From NCBI GenBank assembly GCA_001587635.1, contig LNJE01000004.1:40645-104644 (forward strand): a DNA stretch of 64,000 nt, given 5' to 3'. The notes under the pieces were generated by a model. That model had not been told where the DNA came from. It made no database searches and saw only the letters and a list, made by a program, of their open reading frames with translations. The position numbers and the translations under genes are program-made. This document shows, piece by piece, positions 26,023 through 34,950 of the stretch. Positions within the stretch are counted from its first letter, which is position 1. Every line of letters begins with the position of its first letter. This DNA is from Methanofastidiosum methylothiophilum (GTDB lineage Archaea > Methanobacteriota_B > Thermococci > Methanofastidiosales > Methanofastidiosaceae).

Positions 26023-27063
26023 CTATATAGCAAGAATTTTTATTTCTCTTGAAATAACATCTATAGGATTTTCAAGTTTAGAGAGTATTTTTTTATTATT
26101 ATCGTGATAGACGTCTAAATTTTTGTCCTTTTCTATAAACTTAGTAATTTTTTCTGGGTCCAATAGATGAATTTTAAGTCCTTGTTCTATCATTTTCTTT
26201 GTAACAGCCAAAAGTTTTTCCGGATAGGTTGTAAGGGCTGGTGTATTTAAGGCAACTGCTTCTCTGTTCATACTCCCTCCAGCACTTATGACAAGGTCAG
26301 AATATTTCATAAGACTTAATGCGTCAACAGGTTCTGATGGAATAATAACGTTATCATAGTCAAACACAGACTTCTGTTCTTCAAATCTTGGAAATACTAC
26401 AAACTGGTAATCTTTTAGAGATTTTGTTTTTTCTAGTATTGCCTTAATTATTGTTTTGTCTTTATTGCCATTATAATAATTTGCCTTTACAGGCTCTGGT
26501 CTCATGACAATTGTTAATTTGTCTTCAGAAAGACCTAATTGCGAAATAAAAGAATCATCATATTTAAAATCACTAACATTAGCAATTTCACAAAATCCAT
26601 TAAAACGAATTACCTGACTTTCATGCACTCCATATTTCGTTATTTCTTCAAGGGGTATCGCATCCGGGGCAATTACTTTTGAAGATAATGGAAGCATAAG
26701 TTTATTTTGGGCAATTGCAGTTTCATTGTCAAGTATGCAAATTGAAGGAATCCCAAGACCATAAGATACTCTAGCCCCTTCAACTGAATGTTTATATATT
26801 GTCAAATCGATATCTTCACTATTGATTATCTCAGAAAGTTCAAGGATTCTTTTTGAACTTTCGATGAGTTTTGATTTTTTACAGAATCCGCCATGTCTAC
26901 CTACAACAGTATGCTCTATACTATGGAGATCCAATAAAGAGGATAATCCATCAAAATCTCTAGAAGTGACAAAAGTTTCATGTCCTTTTGATTCCAAGAT
27001 CTTTATAATTCCCTTAAAAAAATTAACATGTGGAGTATTTGATATGTCTATCCATACTTTCAT
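26023..27063 (-). CDS. DUF354 family protein (glycosyltransferase-like)
   Basis: The 346 residues begin KVWIDISNTPHVNFFK, which is diagnostic of DUF354. The fold is probably a GT-B glycosyltransferase: the N-terminal half has the GHETFVTSRDFDGL segment, and the C-terminal half has a donor-site-like SAGGSMNREAVALNTPALT. The acceptor and sugar are unknown. The neighbours give no pathway context. Confidence 0.82.
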   Translation of the reverse strand: MKVWIDISNTPHVNFFKGIIKILESKGHETFVTSRDFDGLSSLLDLHSIEHTVVGRHGGFCKKSKLIESSKRILELSEIINSEDIDLTIYKHSVEGARVSYGLGIPSICILDNETAIAQNKLMLPLSSKVIAPDAIPLEEITKYGVHESQVIRFNGFCEIANVSDFKYDDSFISQLGLSEDKLTIVMRPEPVKANYYNGNKDKTIIKAILEKTKSLKDYQFVVFPRFEEQKSVFDYDNVIIPSEPVDALSLMKYSDLVISAGGSMNREAVALNTPALTTYPEKLLAVTKKMIEQGLKIHLLDPEKITKFIEKDKNLDVYHDNNKKILSKLENPIDVISREIKILAI

Positions 27064-27245
27064 CTTTATCGAACTTCAATACTTTAATATATATTTTAAA
27101 GTTTCGGGTATAATTGTTTCATAATGGAGTAATGTAAGCTCAAATTATGCTTTAAATTGTTATTAAAAAACTAAAATAACTTATAACAATTCCAAAGTCT
27201 CAATTACAGCATATTTTATCATAAAAAACTTTATAACTTATTATT

Positions 27246-27518
27246 TTATCCGCCGTGTGCAGTAGCAAGTATTTTTAAGATTTCACCACTTTCGATCTTA
27301 TCCTCTATTGTGGTTAACATTCTATCTCCAACCATTACAAGCATATATTCATTAATTTTTCCATTTTGGATTGCTGAATTTATAAATTCTTTGTTATATT
27401 TGTTTGAAATATATTCAATTATTTCTTTAAATGACATACTATCACATGGTATATCAATCTCGTTTACCCCAAGAATATCTCTATACTCAGCATATATTTT
27501 TACTTTTATCATAGACAC
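27246..27518 (-). CDS. MoaD/ThiS/SAMP ubiquitin-like protein
   Basis: The 90 residues have the beta-grasp layout, with KVKIYAEYRDILG at the start and ESGEILKILATAHGG at the end. The terminal Gly-Gly is the site of adenylation and thiocarboxylation in molybdopterin synthase small subunits and archaeal SAMPs. No E1-like or molybdopterin gene is adjacent, so sulfur carrier and protein modifier remain equally possible. Confidence 0.82.
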   Translation of the reverse strand: MSMIKVKIYAEYRDILGVNEIDIPCDSMSFKEIIEYISNKYNKEFINSAIQNGKINEYMLVMVGDRMLTTIEDKIESGEILKILATAHGG

Positions 27519-27684
27519 CTATAAAAAGAGTAAATTACAATCTTTTTAAATGTTTTGAAATTTTTTGGACTAGGTAGTGTAAATTATGCTTTTGGATTAT
27601 TAACAACTTAAAATTCCGATATTATGTATTTCTTTTAGATGTCTCCAAAATAATTTAATAATTATCACTTCAAAAACTTTTTAA

Positions 27685-27706
27685 ATGTATATGTTGTTAT
27701 ATACAT
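27685..27706. promoter_or_regulatory. Perfect inverted repeat in the promoter of the AIM24-family gene
   Basis: ATGTATAT-N6-ATATACAT lies between a TATA-like TTTTTAAAT (27678-27686) and the GGTGAT ribosome-binding site. The arms are eight bases and perfect. The position is right for a repressor that blocks initiation. Confidence 0.4.
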
Positions 27707-27717
27707 TGGTGATATCA

Positions 27718-28539
27718 ATGGTATTTTGTACAAGTTGTGGTTCTCAAAATCCCGATGGCAGTAAATTCTGTACGGGATGTGGTGCAAAATTTGGTAATGA
27801 AAGTACAACAAATCCAGGATCTCCCGTTACTGGGGGCCAGGGATATGATTTTGAAATTAAAGATAAACCTGTGTTTAGTATTTTAAATGTTAATCTTAAG
27901 AGCGGGCAATCTATTGTAGCCGAAGCAGGGGCAATGGTAAGCATGTCTCCAAATGTAAGCCTTAAAACTGAAATGAAAGGGGGGTTAGGGGGGGCTTTAA
28001 AAAGAGGTGTCTTGGGAGGAGAATCTATATTTATGAACACATTCACAAGTAATGGCCCTGGAAGTATAAGCTTTGCCCCAGGATATCCAGGAGATATAAC
28101 CCATATAAAAATGAAAGGAGAAACATGGTTTCTAGAAAGAGGGGCCTATATGTGTTCTTCACCTGAAGTAGTCATCGATACTAAATTTCAAGGACTTAAG
28201 GGACTAGTTTCTGGAGAAGGTTTATTCTTCCTAAAGGCTGATGGTGTTGGGGATTTATTTATAACTAACTATGGCTCTATTATCAAAAAAGAACTAAAAG
28301 GCGAATCATTTAAAGTGGACACTGGTCACCTTGTTGCTTTTTCAAGTGGCATTACATATAATATTGAAAAAGTAGGTGGATGGAAATCTACACTATTAAG
28401 CGGAGAAGGATTAATAGCAAATGTTTCTGGCACTGGAACACTATACATACAGACAAGATGTGCCCAAGCACTTGCACAATGGCTTGTACCATTTATGCCA
28501 TCAGGTGGTGCAGGAGGAAGTGGGTTTAAGATAGGATAG
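27718..28539 (+). CDS. Zinc-ribbon plus AIM24/TIGR00266 domain protein
   Basis: About 273 residues from the ATG at 27718, chosen because GGTGAT sits five bases upstream. An upstream in-frame ATG at 27685 falls inside an inverted repeat. The N-terminus is a short zinc ribbon (CTSCGSQNPDGSKFCTGCG). A linker leads into an AIM24-type beta-helix domain rich in glycine (GGLGGALKRGVLGGES, GSISFAPGYPGDI, SGEGL). Members occur widely in archaea and bacteria with no firm function, and some are linked to membranes. Confidence 0.85.
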   Translation: MVFCTSCGSQNPDGSKFCTGCGAKFGNESTTNPGSPVTGGQGYDFEIKDKPVFSILNVNLKSGQSIVAEAGAMVSMSPNVSLKTEMKGGLGGALKRGVLGGESIFMNTFTSNGPGSISFAPGYPGDITHIKMKGETWFLERGAYMCSSPEVVIDTKFQGLKGLVSGEGLFFLKADGVGDLFITNYGSIIKKELKGESFKVDTGHLVAFSSGITYNIEKVGGWKSTLLSGEGLIANVSGTGTLYIQTRCAQALAQWLVPFMPSGGAGGSGFKIG

Positions 28540-28557
28540 AGTTATAGTTAATAATTT

Positions 28558-28869
28558 TTATTCTTTTTTTTCTATTAAGTCAATTTTTATGGGCTTCTTT
28601 ACTGCAAATCCTGCTTCTGCTTCACATGCTTTTAATATTGCGCATGGAACTGGACAGACAGCATGCAAAATATCTGCATTTTGGTAAACCGGATTAATTG
28701 GTATCTTCTTGAACACGACATCTTTATCTAATGTTTCAATATCTTCTGCAAATTTTTCAATTAATTTACATTTGGTGTCTATTTCAACTTTAAATCCGAG
28801 TCCCTTCCTTTTCACTTTTACTTTACTAATAAATCCACAAGCACCTGAATCAACCGTTGCTTCAATCAT
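28558..28869 (-). CDS. Conserved small methanogen-type protein (DUF6951-like)
   Basis: About 103 residues from the ATG at 28869, which follows the helicase stop by one base. The longer start at 28914 would overlap the helicase. The protein has TVDSGACGFISKVKVKRK at the start and a cysteine pattern VCPVPCAILKACEAEAGFAVKKP near the end. The four Cys could bind a metal or cluster. I place it tentatively in DUF6951. It is co-transcribed with the XPB helicase. Confidence 0.7.
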   Translation of the reverse strand: MIEATVDSGACGFISKVKVKRKGLGFKVEIDTKCKLIEKFAEDIETLDKDVVFKKIPINPVYQNADILHAVCPVPCAILKACEAEAGFAVKKPIKIDLIEKKE

Positions 28870-28870
28870 T

Positions 28871-30565
28871 TCAATCACATGTTTTAAATATACTATCAAT
28901 ATTATGATCATCAACTATGACATATTTATAGCCTTGTTCTGTCAAAAATATTTGTCTGTTAGAAGAATATTCCTGATCTCTTGTATCTTTTGTAACTATT
29001 GAATAAAATTTTGCAGATGAACCGTCTTTTTTAGGTCTGAGTATCCTACCCAGTCTCTGTGCCTCTTCTTGTCTAGATCCAAAGGTACCAGAAACTTGTA
29101 TTGCCACATTTGCATCAGGTAAATCAATAGCAAAGTTAGCTACTTTAGATACAACTAAAATATTTATTTTACCTTTTCTAAAATCAGAATAAATTCTTTC
29201 TCTATCCTTATTTGGGATTTTTCCAGTTATTAATGGAGCTTTAAGAAATTCTGCAATTTTTTCAAGCTGTTCTATATACATACCAATTATTAAAATTCTG
29301 TCATTTTTGTGGTGTTCAATTATTTTCTTAACTATGTCGTATTTAAACGGATTTTCAGCAGCTATTCTATATTTATTTCTGTCATCTGAAGTCGCATATA
29401 CTATTCTTGATTTTTCAGGCATATGGGCTCTAATTTCATAGCATATTGCTTCTGCTATCCATCCTTGTTGCTCAAGATTTTTCCAAGGCATATCAAATTT
29501 TTTAGGTCCAATAAGGCTAAAGACGTCTTTTTCTCTTCCATCTTCTCTTACAAGAGTTGCCGTTAATCCAAGTCTTCTCTTTGATTGTATATGTGCCGTT
29601 ACTTGAAATACTGGTGCAGGAAGTAAGTGAACTTCGTCATAAATTATTAGTCCCCAGTTCTTCTTATCAAAAATGTTGAAGTGAGTAAACTCTTCATCTT
29701 TTTTGCTTCTATATGTTAGAATCTGATATGTAGTTACAGTAATTTCTCTTATTTCTTTTACCTCTCCAGAATACTCCCCTATTTTATCAGGGGTTATATC
29801 TGTTTTATCCAAAATCTCATCTATCCACTGTCTAACAGCAATGACGTTTGGACATGTAATTAGGGTATTAGTCTTAACTTTTGACATAACTCCCATACCA
29901 ATTACGGTTTTTCCTGCGCCACATGGGAGGACGATTGTTCCACTACCTCCTTCTACCCCGCCCCCTTTATAGAAAACATTTACTGCATCTTCTTGGTATT
30001 TCCTAAGCTGAAAATATGTACCACTTTTAGTAGTTTTTAAGAGATTAATCTCTAAATAATCTCCTTCTTCATACCCTGCAAGATCAAGTGCAGGCCATCC
30101 AATTTTAATTAAATCTTGCTTTAAAAATCCTCTACTGTTAATATCTACCTTAATAGTGTGAATATCAATTGAATCTAAAATATATCGTTTAATACGCTCG
30201 TTATTTTGAATTTCTTTAATTAAAATGTCATCTTGTGAAAAAAGAACTAGATCTCCATTTACCTTCTTTAATGATAATCTCCCAAATCTAGACATTATAT
30301 CTTTAATATCAGTAATAACATTTGAGGGGATGTCATATCTAGAATATTTAAAGAGGATATTAACGACTTCTTCACTAGTCAATCCTGCGGCTGCAGCGTT
30401 CCAAAGTGAAAGATCCGAAAGCCTATACGTGTGGATATGCTCTGGGCTTTTCTCGAGTTCTGAAAATCTTGAGATGTCATCTCTTGCATCTTCGTACAAT
30501 GGATTTGCAACTTCAAGGAACATTGATCTGTCTCCTTGTACAATTAAAGGTTTAGGTGCTTCCAT
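28871..30565 (-). CDS. XPB/Rad25-type DNA repair helicase
   Basis: The 564 residues have an N-terminal XPB/Ssl2 domain (about 1-170). The superfamily 2 core follows: Walker A PCGAGKT (214-220), DEVH box (310-313) and the XPB-specific RED motif inside TLVREDGRE (337-345). A C-terminal helicase half ends with QRLGRILRPK. Archaeal XPB unwinds DNA in transcription-coupled or excision repair, often with the Bax1 nuclease, which is not adjacent here. Confidence 0.93.
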   Translation of the reverse strand: MEAPKPLIVQGDRSMFLEVANPLYEDARDDISRFSELEKSPEHIHTYRLSDLSLWNAAAAGLTSEEVVNILFKYSRYDIPSNVITDIKDIMSRFGRLSLKKVNGDLVLFSQDDILIKEIQNNERIKRYILDSIDIHTIKVDINSRGFLKQDLIKIGWPALDLAGYEEGDYLEINLLKTTKSGTYFQLRKYQEDAVNVFYKGGGVEGGSGTIVLPCGAGKTVIGMGVMSKVKTNTLITCPNVIAVRQWIDEILDKTDITPDKIGEYSGEVKEIREITVTTYQILTYRSKKDEEFTHFNIFDKKNWGLIIYDEVHLLPAPVFQVTAHIQSKRRLGLTATLVREDGREKDVFSLIGPKKFDMPWKNLEQQGWIAEAICYEIRAHMPEKSRIVYATSDDRNKYRIAAENPFKYDIVKKIIEHHKNDRILIIGMYIEQLEKIAEFLKAPLITGKIPNKDRERIYSDFRKGKINILVVSKVANFAIDLPDANVAIQVSGTFGSRQEEAQRLGRILRPKKDGSSAKFYSIVTKDTRDQEYSSNRQIFLTEQGYKYVIVDDHNIDSIFKTCD

Positions 30566-30652
30566 TAAAAATCACCATAATTATAATATTTAATTTAATA
30601 TAGTTTTTATAAAACTCTTCAGTTAGCATTTAAAGGTTTTGGGTGCAATAAT

Positions 30653-31045
30653 TTATTTTGTTGTGAGATAAACGAGTACTAACAAAGCTAATGTTGTGAA
30701 TAGGTCTGGGAGTATTATAAATGGCCCAAGACCACTTGATCTAAATCCGCACACAGCTTGTAATATGGGGCTTGAAGTTAAAATGTTAATGAGAAATGCA
30801 AAAGAGAATATAGTTAAGCCTAATGAAAATGGAGATTTAGTTTTTCTATATATTTTTGCATAAAGAACGAATACAGCTAAGATTAATCCAATATTTATTA
30901 GAGAAAGAGCATATTTGAGTTGAAATATATATCCTCTTTCCCAAACACCACAAACGGGATATTCACAAACTCCACTTTGAATTAATTTATTTGGAGTTAA
31001 TCTTATGCCAGATAATCCTAAATATTTACTTACCTCTAAACTCAT
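30653..31045 (-). CDS. Small membrane protein paired with a winged-helix regulator
   Basis: The 130 residues carry three hydrophobic helices (about 42-62, 74-91 and 108-128) and a Cys-containing loop with SGVCEYPVCG and VCGFRSSG. Its start overlaps the regulator gene by 20 bases. I do not recognise the family. Similar regulator-plus-membrane pairs are common in archaea, with the membrane protein possibly acting as sensor. Confidence 0.7.
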   Translation of the reverse strand: MSLEVSKYLGLSGIRLTPNKLIQSGVCEYPVCGVWERGYIFQLKYALSLINIGLILAVFVLYAKIYRKTKSPFSLGLTIFSFAFLINILTSSPILQAVCGFRSSGLGPFIILPDLFTTLALLVLVYLTTK

Positions 31046-31337
31046 TAGTATCTAACCCCATATTTTTACAAATCTCATTAAAGTTATTGATATTTCTATC
31101 AAGTAACTCTGAGGGAAAATAAGTCTTTCCATATTTGTCACCAATTGCAGATAAAAGACCATTTTTCTCCAATATGTTTAAATGATGCTGGACAGTTTTA
31201 TATTCTATACCTGTTGCTAATGATATCCTGTTAGCATTTGAAGGATTTGAGATTACATATTTTAGTATTAAAGCCCTATTGACTCCGCCTCTCGAGCCTG
31301 CTATAAGCCAAAGGAGTATTTTTTTATCTCTATCCAT
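31026..31337 (-). CDS. ArsR-like winged helix-turn-helix regulator
   Basis: The 103 residues form one winged-helix domain. NANRISLATGIEYKTVQHHLNILEKNGLL is a helix-turn-helix with recognition helix KTVQHHLNIL, followed by a beta-wing (GKTYFP). No effector domain or metal-binding cysteines are seen. It leads a two-gene operon with the small membrane protein. Confidence 0.85.
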   Translation of the reverse strand: MDRDKKILLWLIAGSRGGVNRALILKYVISNPSNANRISLATGIEYKTVQHHLNILEKNGLLSAIGDKYGKTYFPSELLDRNINNFNEICKNMGLDTNEFRGK

Positions 31338-31605
31338 TTAACTCTAGTATGCTCATTTTTTTTTATTTTATATGTTTATTCTTCTAGGATTATTTACTGA
31401 ATCTCAAATAAAATATTAAAAAACATATTAAAAAGATTTGCCAAAATTAATACCAAGTTTTTCCCAAATTGTAATTAAAATGAAATGTGAATTAATTTAT
31501 TAAAGCTTTGGATTAAAATAGTTCCAACTTTGCCCAAGATCTAACAATTGATTTGATTTGTATTCTATTTTTGATATGCGATTAGTTATCTATATAATTA
31601 AAAAA
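31338..31605. other. AT-rich intergenic region with nothing recognised
   Basis: This 268-base stretch lies between the regulator start and the end of the larA remnant. It has no convincing ORF, RNA gene or repeat. The promoter of the regulator gene is presumably here but I cannot place it confidently. Confidence 0.5.
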
Positions 31606-32319
31606 TTAAACTAGTGGGGCTATTGAGTTTCCATCAAAGATTATTAGAATTTTTGCCTTTTTTAGCCAATCTTAGTCAATAGACTCTTAAAATGAATTGT
31701 AGTATACTATAAAAATTTCTTCTAATACTTTATCTTCAAGATCAGTCACTGCCTATATATTCCACATAAATCCAATTTAGCAATTTTTGCAGCTTTGTGA
31801 TAATCTAACATTAGTTCTTTTCTGTAGCTTTTATGACTTCATCAGGCGTATCGTTATTTTTTAATATGCCATAGAAAGTTCTATCTCCAATTCCATCTCT
31901 ATAGCTTGAAGCTAGTGTAAAAATATTCCTTCTTTAGAGTAAATTTATTATTTTCTATTGCTTTTTGTTACTTATAACCTAATATCCATAGATATGGAGC
32001 TACAGATATTAGTATGCCAGCTTTTCCTGTAACAGAAACACAAAATAGACTGTCTACAACTTCAGCTGACATATATTGAATTTTAATTATATTGCTGACT
32101 TATGCGCCATATATATTTCCTTCATTAATCAGAAAAATTATACTTTTGTGCTTCATTAAAAATCTTTCAAAGGTATGCGATTTGTTGGATTTTCAATTAC
32201 TTTCTTTAAGACATTTCTTTTCTGAGCCCTTATTTCTTTTGGCTCAACGATATCAAGAAGAATATTGTTTGATACTTCTATCAAAACAATTCGTTCATAT
32301 ATGGAATATCAATTTTCAT
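31606..32319 (-). pseudogene. larA: Decayed nickel-dependent lactate racemase-like gene (LarA family)
   Basis: Short reading-frame pieces in order match LarA. They are MKIDIPY at the start (32319), then after a frameshift VEPKEIRAQKRNVLKKVIENP. An internal stretch of roughly 200 codons is missing. Then come QKAIENNKFTLKKE, LASSYRDGIGDRTFYGILK, DYHKAAKIAKL, VTDLEDKVLEEIF and the C-terminal FDGNSIAPLV ending TAA at 31606-31608. The pieces lie in different frames, with several stops. About 714 bases remain of an expected 1250 or so. It begins 11 bases after the upstream gene's stop, so it was the last gene of an operon. Confidence 0.8.
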
Positions 32320-32329
32320 AAAGCCATTC

Positions 32330-32689
32330 TTAGAAATATCCAACTCCATCGATAGTAAGAGATATGAATTTGTAGTCTATACCTATATCTTTTAGAAGTG
32401 AGAGTAACGCCATATGTTCTTTTCCAGTTCCTGAAATTAAATTAACATAAATTTCGTCACCAATATCTTTTGGGAGTCTATCTCTTATTGCATTTTTTAT
32501 ATTTTCAATTGGCATAGAAGGATTTACTACTATCCAATCTACGTCTTTAGTTGGATTAAATTTCTCGCGGCCAAACTCATTAGTAACAATAATTATTTTA
32601 TCCCAGTCTTCAGATACCAATCTTCCAACGTGCCCCCATGTTCCTTTACCTGTAGATATTAAAGCGATGAGAGTTTTCATTAAATCCAT
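32330..32689 (-). CDS. Conserved archaeal protein with CARF-like features
   Basis: The 119 residues have a Rossmann-like layout. The N-terminal strand and loop KTLIALISTGKGTWGHVGRL is followed by DKIIIVTNEFGREKF, and a later strand reads VNLISGTGKEHMALLSLL. The last motif resembles the (I/L)TGGTK loop of CARF domains that bind cyclic oligonucleotides, but no CRISPR genes or effector domain are present. A nucleotide-binding role is inference. It overlaps the aminotransferase end by ten bases and precedes the decayed larA. Confidence 0.6.
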   Translation of the reverse strand: MDLMKTLIALISTGKGTWGHVGRLVSEDWDKIIIVTNEFGREKFNPTKDVDWIVVNPSMPIENIKNAIRDRLPKDIGDEIYVNLISGTGKEHMALLSLLKDIGIDYKFISLTIDGVGYF

Positions 32690-33885
32690 CTCCTAATTAC
32701 TTCAGACAATATTTTGACTCCCATGTTAATCTCTTCATCTTTTGGGAAAGAGAAATTCAATCTCATTGTATTCCTTCCTAGATTTTCTTCTATATAGAAA
32801 GCACTTCCAATAACATAGGCGACATTTGAATTAATTGCATCTGTAAACATTTCTTTTGTATCCATGTATTCGGGGAGAATTATCCAATTGAACATTCCTC
32901 CCTGGGGTCGTGTCCATTTACATTCTTTTGGCATGTATTCCTCCAATGAGGATAACATTACATCTCTTTTGATTTTATAGAAATTTAATATTTTTACTAG
33001 ATGTTTTTCTAAGTAATTATGGCAATATACTGCAGCTATCCTCTGACCAAAAGTATTGGTATGTAAATCAACTGCTTGTTTTGCAATTACCATTTTTTTC
33101 ATCAATTCTCCATTTCCTACAGCCCAAGCTATCCTAAATCCGGGTGCGAGTATTTTAGAGAAAGTACCTAAGTAGATGACTCGTCCGTCTGTATCGTACG
33201 ATTTTATAGCTTTGAGATGCTCTCCTTCATATCTAAGCTCTCCATATGGATTGTCTTCAATTACGACAAGATCATAGTTATTAGCTATCCTAATTATTTC
33301 TTTTCTTCTTTTTTCACTAGTAGTGATCCCAGTAGGATTATGGAAGTTAGGAACTAAGTAAAGTATTTTGGGTTTCTTTCCATCTTCCCTTAAAGTTTCA
33401 ATAGTTTCAACTAATAAGTCTGTTCTTATACCTTGATCATCAGAGGGGATATCTACAAAATCACATAGATATGATCTAAATGCACTTAAAGCTCCAAGAT
33501 AACTTGGTGCTTCTACTAAAACTACGTCTCCGGGATTGATCAATATTTTGGATATTAGATCTAATCCTTGTTGGGATCCGTGAGTAATTAGAATATCATC
33601 TTGCGTACATATGATCCCATATTTACACATCATCTCTGCAATATATTGTCTTAATTCTGGATCACCTTCTGTAAGCCCATACTGTAAACCATTGTTATTT
33701 GAGTTTAAAACATCGTTCGTAATTTTTTTAATCTCTTCCAAAGGAAATGTTTGAGGATTTGGAAGACCACCTGCAAGAGAGATTATCCCAGGTTTTTGGG
33801 TAAGCTTAAGAATTTCCCTAATCTCTGATGCCTTTACTCTCTTTGCAGTTTCTGAAAATATTAAATCATCCATATAACTCAACAT
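32680..33885 (-). CDS. PLP-dependent aminotransferase class I/II
   Basis: The 401 residues match the 2-aminoadipate/aromatic/branched-chain type of fold-type I aminotransferases. Seen are PGIISLAGGLPNPQTFP (about 32-48), VPNFHNPTG, a DNPY segment and the Schiff-base lysine in GTFSKILAPGFR (Lys244). The start may be ATG at 33885 or MDDLIF at 33873. The amino donor and acceptor are not fixed by sequence. The adjacent decayed larA suggests the operon once handled 2-hydroxy or 2-oxo acids. Confidence 0.88.
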   Translation of the reverse strand: MLSYMDDLIFSETAKRVKASEIREILKLTQKPGIISLAGGLPNPQTFPLEEIKKITNDVLNSNNNGLQYGLTEGDPELRQYIAEMMCKYGIICTQDDILITHGSQQGLDLISKILINPGDVVLVEAPSYLGALSAFRSYLCDFVDIPSDDQGIRTDLLVETIETLREDGKKPKILYLVPNFHNPTGITTSEKRRKEIIRIANNYDLVVIEDNPYGELRYEGEHLKAIKSYDTDGRVIYLGTFSKILAPGFRIAWAVGNGELMKKMVIAKQAVDLHTNTFGQRIAAVYCHNYLEKHLVKILNFYKIKRDVMLSSLEEYMPKECKWTRPQGGMFNWIILPEYMDTKEMFTDAINSNVAYVIGSAFYIEENLGRNTMRLNFSFPKDEEINMGVKILSEVIRRWI

Positions 33886-33898
33886 AAAGAAAACTTTA

Positions 33899-34912
33899 TT
33901 ATAATTTAAATAACTTTCTTTTATTTATCGATTCTTTAAAGATACCTTCTGTGAGTCCTTTTAGTAATCCTAAGATTATAGGCCCGTAGAGTAAACCTAA
34001 TGCCCCAAACATGTATGCCCCACCCAAGAAACTCACCAAAACTATGAAAGGGTGTAACTGTGCTTTATTTCCACCAAGTTTTGGGAAAATATAAAAATTA
34101 TATAATATGAAAAGGAATACTACCCCATAAATTAAAACAGCCAAGCCTTGAATTATTTCGCCAATTAGTAAATAATAAAATCCAACTGGAAGGAATATTG
34201 TCCATGGACCAACGACAGGCAATAATGCAGCTAATCCTGTTAATAGACCTAAAAGGAATGAATATGGTACCCCAATTACTAAAAATCCAATTGTAGCAAG
34301 AAGAGAAATAATCATTGCACTCATTACATTTGCATAAATTAGACCGTTAATAACGATCTTAGTAGGACCTAGTATCTCAATCATTTCTTTCCGGTAAGTA
34401 TCTGGAATAATTTTCTCGAAATACTCTTCCACTTTTTCTTTTTCACTTAGGAAGTAAAAGAGAGAAAGGAATAATACCACTACATTCATCAATGTAAGAG
34501 GTAATTCCCCCATAATACTAGAGAAAAAATCAGAAATGTTAATTATCTGAGGAAACGTTTCAGAAATTATTCCGTAAAAAGGGCTAGCTTTGACATCTAA
34601 TCCCAAGAAATCAAATATCGTAGTGATATTTTCCTTTTTTAGTATTTGTGTGACATAATTAAGTTGCTCAATAGCTTTGTAGAAACCATATAGTATAGTA
34701 ACGAGAAATGGGGCAGATATAAAAAGAGTCGTAAGTGCAGCCGATAAGCCTCTCCTTTTTAGCTTACTATAAATATAGTTGTAAACGGGAAAAAATGCGT
34801 AGGAGAATATTAATCCACCTAATATGCCAGAGATAATTGGGTAGACAAGGTATATCCCAAGCATTAATACAATGACGACAAATATTAATTTAAGTATGGT
34901 AACTCTATCCAT
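33899..34912 (-). CDS. AI-2E family permease (PerM-like)
   Basis: The 337 residues have a typical seven or eight hydrophobic-helix pattern: two near the start, one at about 60-82, and several between 195 and 320. The C-terminal LHPFIVLVSFLGGAYMFGALGLLYGPI is the family hallmark. Members export autoinducer-2 or act as Na+/H+ antiporters in bacteria, and the archaeal substrate is unknown. It lies 38 bases downstream of atpD and may be read through from the ATPase operon. Confidence 0.88.
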   Translation of the reverse strand: MDRVTILKLIFVVIVLMLGIYLVYPIISGILGGLIFSYAFFPVYNYIYSKLKRRGLSAALTTLFISAPFLVTILYGFYKAIEQLNYVTQILKKENITTIFDFLGLDVKASPFYGIISETFPQIINISDFFSSIMGELPLTLMNVVVLFLSLFYFLSEKEKVEEYFEKIIPDTYRKEMIEILGPTKIVINGLIYANVMSAMIISLLATIGFLVIGVPYSFLLGLLTGLAALLPVVGPWTIFLPVGFYYLLIGEIIQGLAVLIYGVVFLFILYNFYIFPKLGGNKAQLHPFIVLVSFLGGAYMFGALGLLYGPIILGLLKGLTEGIFKESINKRKLFKL

Positions 34913-34950
34913 AATTATTCTACTTGATTTCTTTTTTAAAACTTAGCCAT

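Noticed and set aside
32092..32355. 87-codon plus-strand ORF in the 1-kb gap
   Set aside because: It lies antisense to recognisable LarA fragments and has no ribosome-binding site or known motif. It is a chance frame over a pseudogene.
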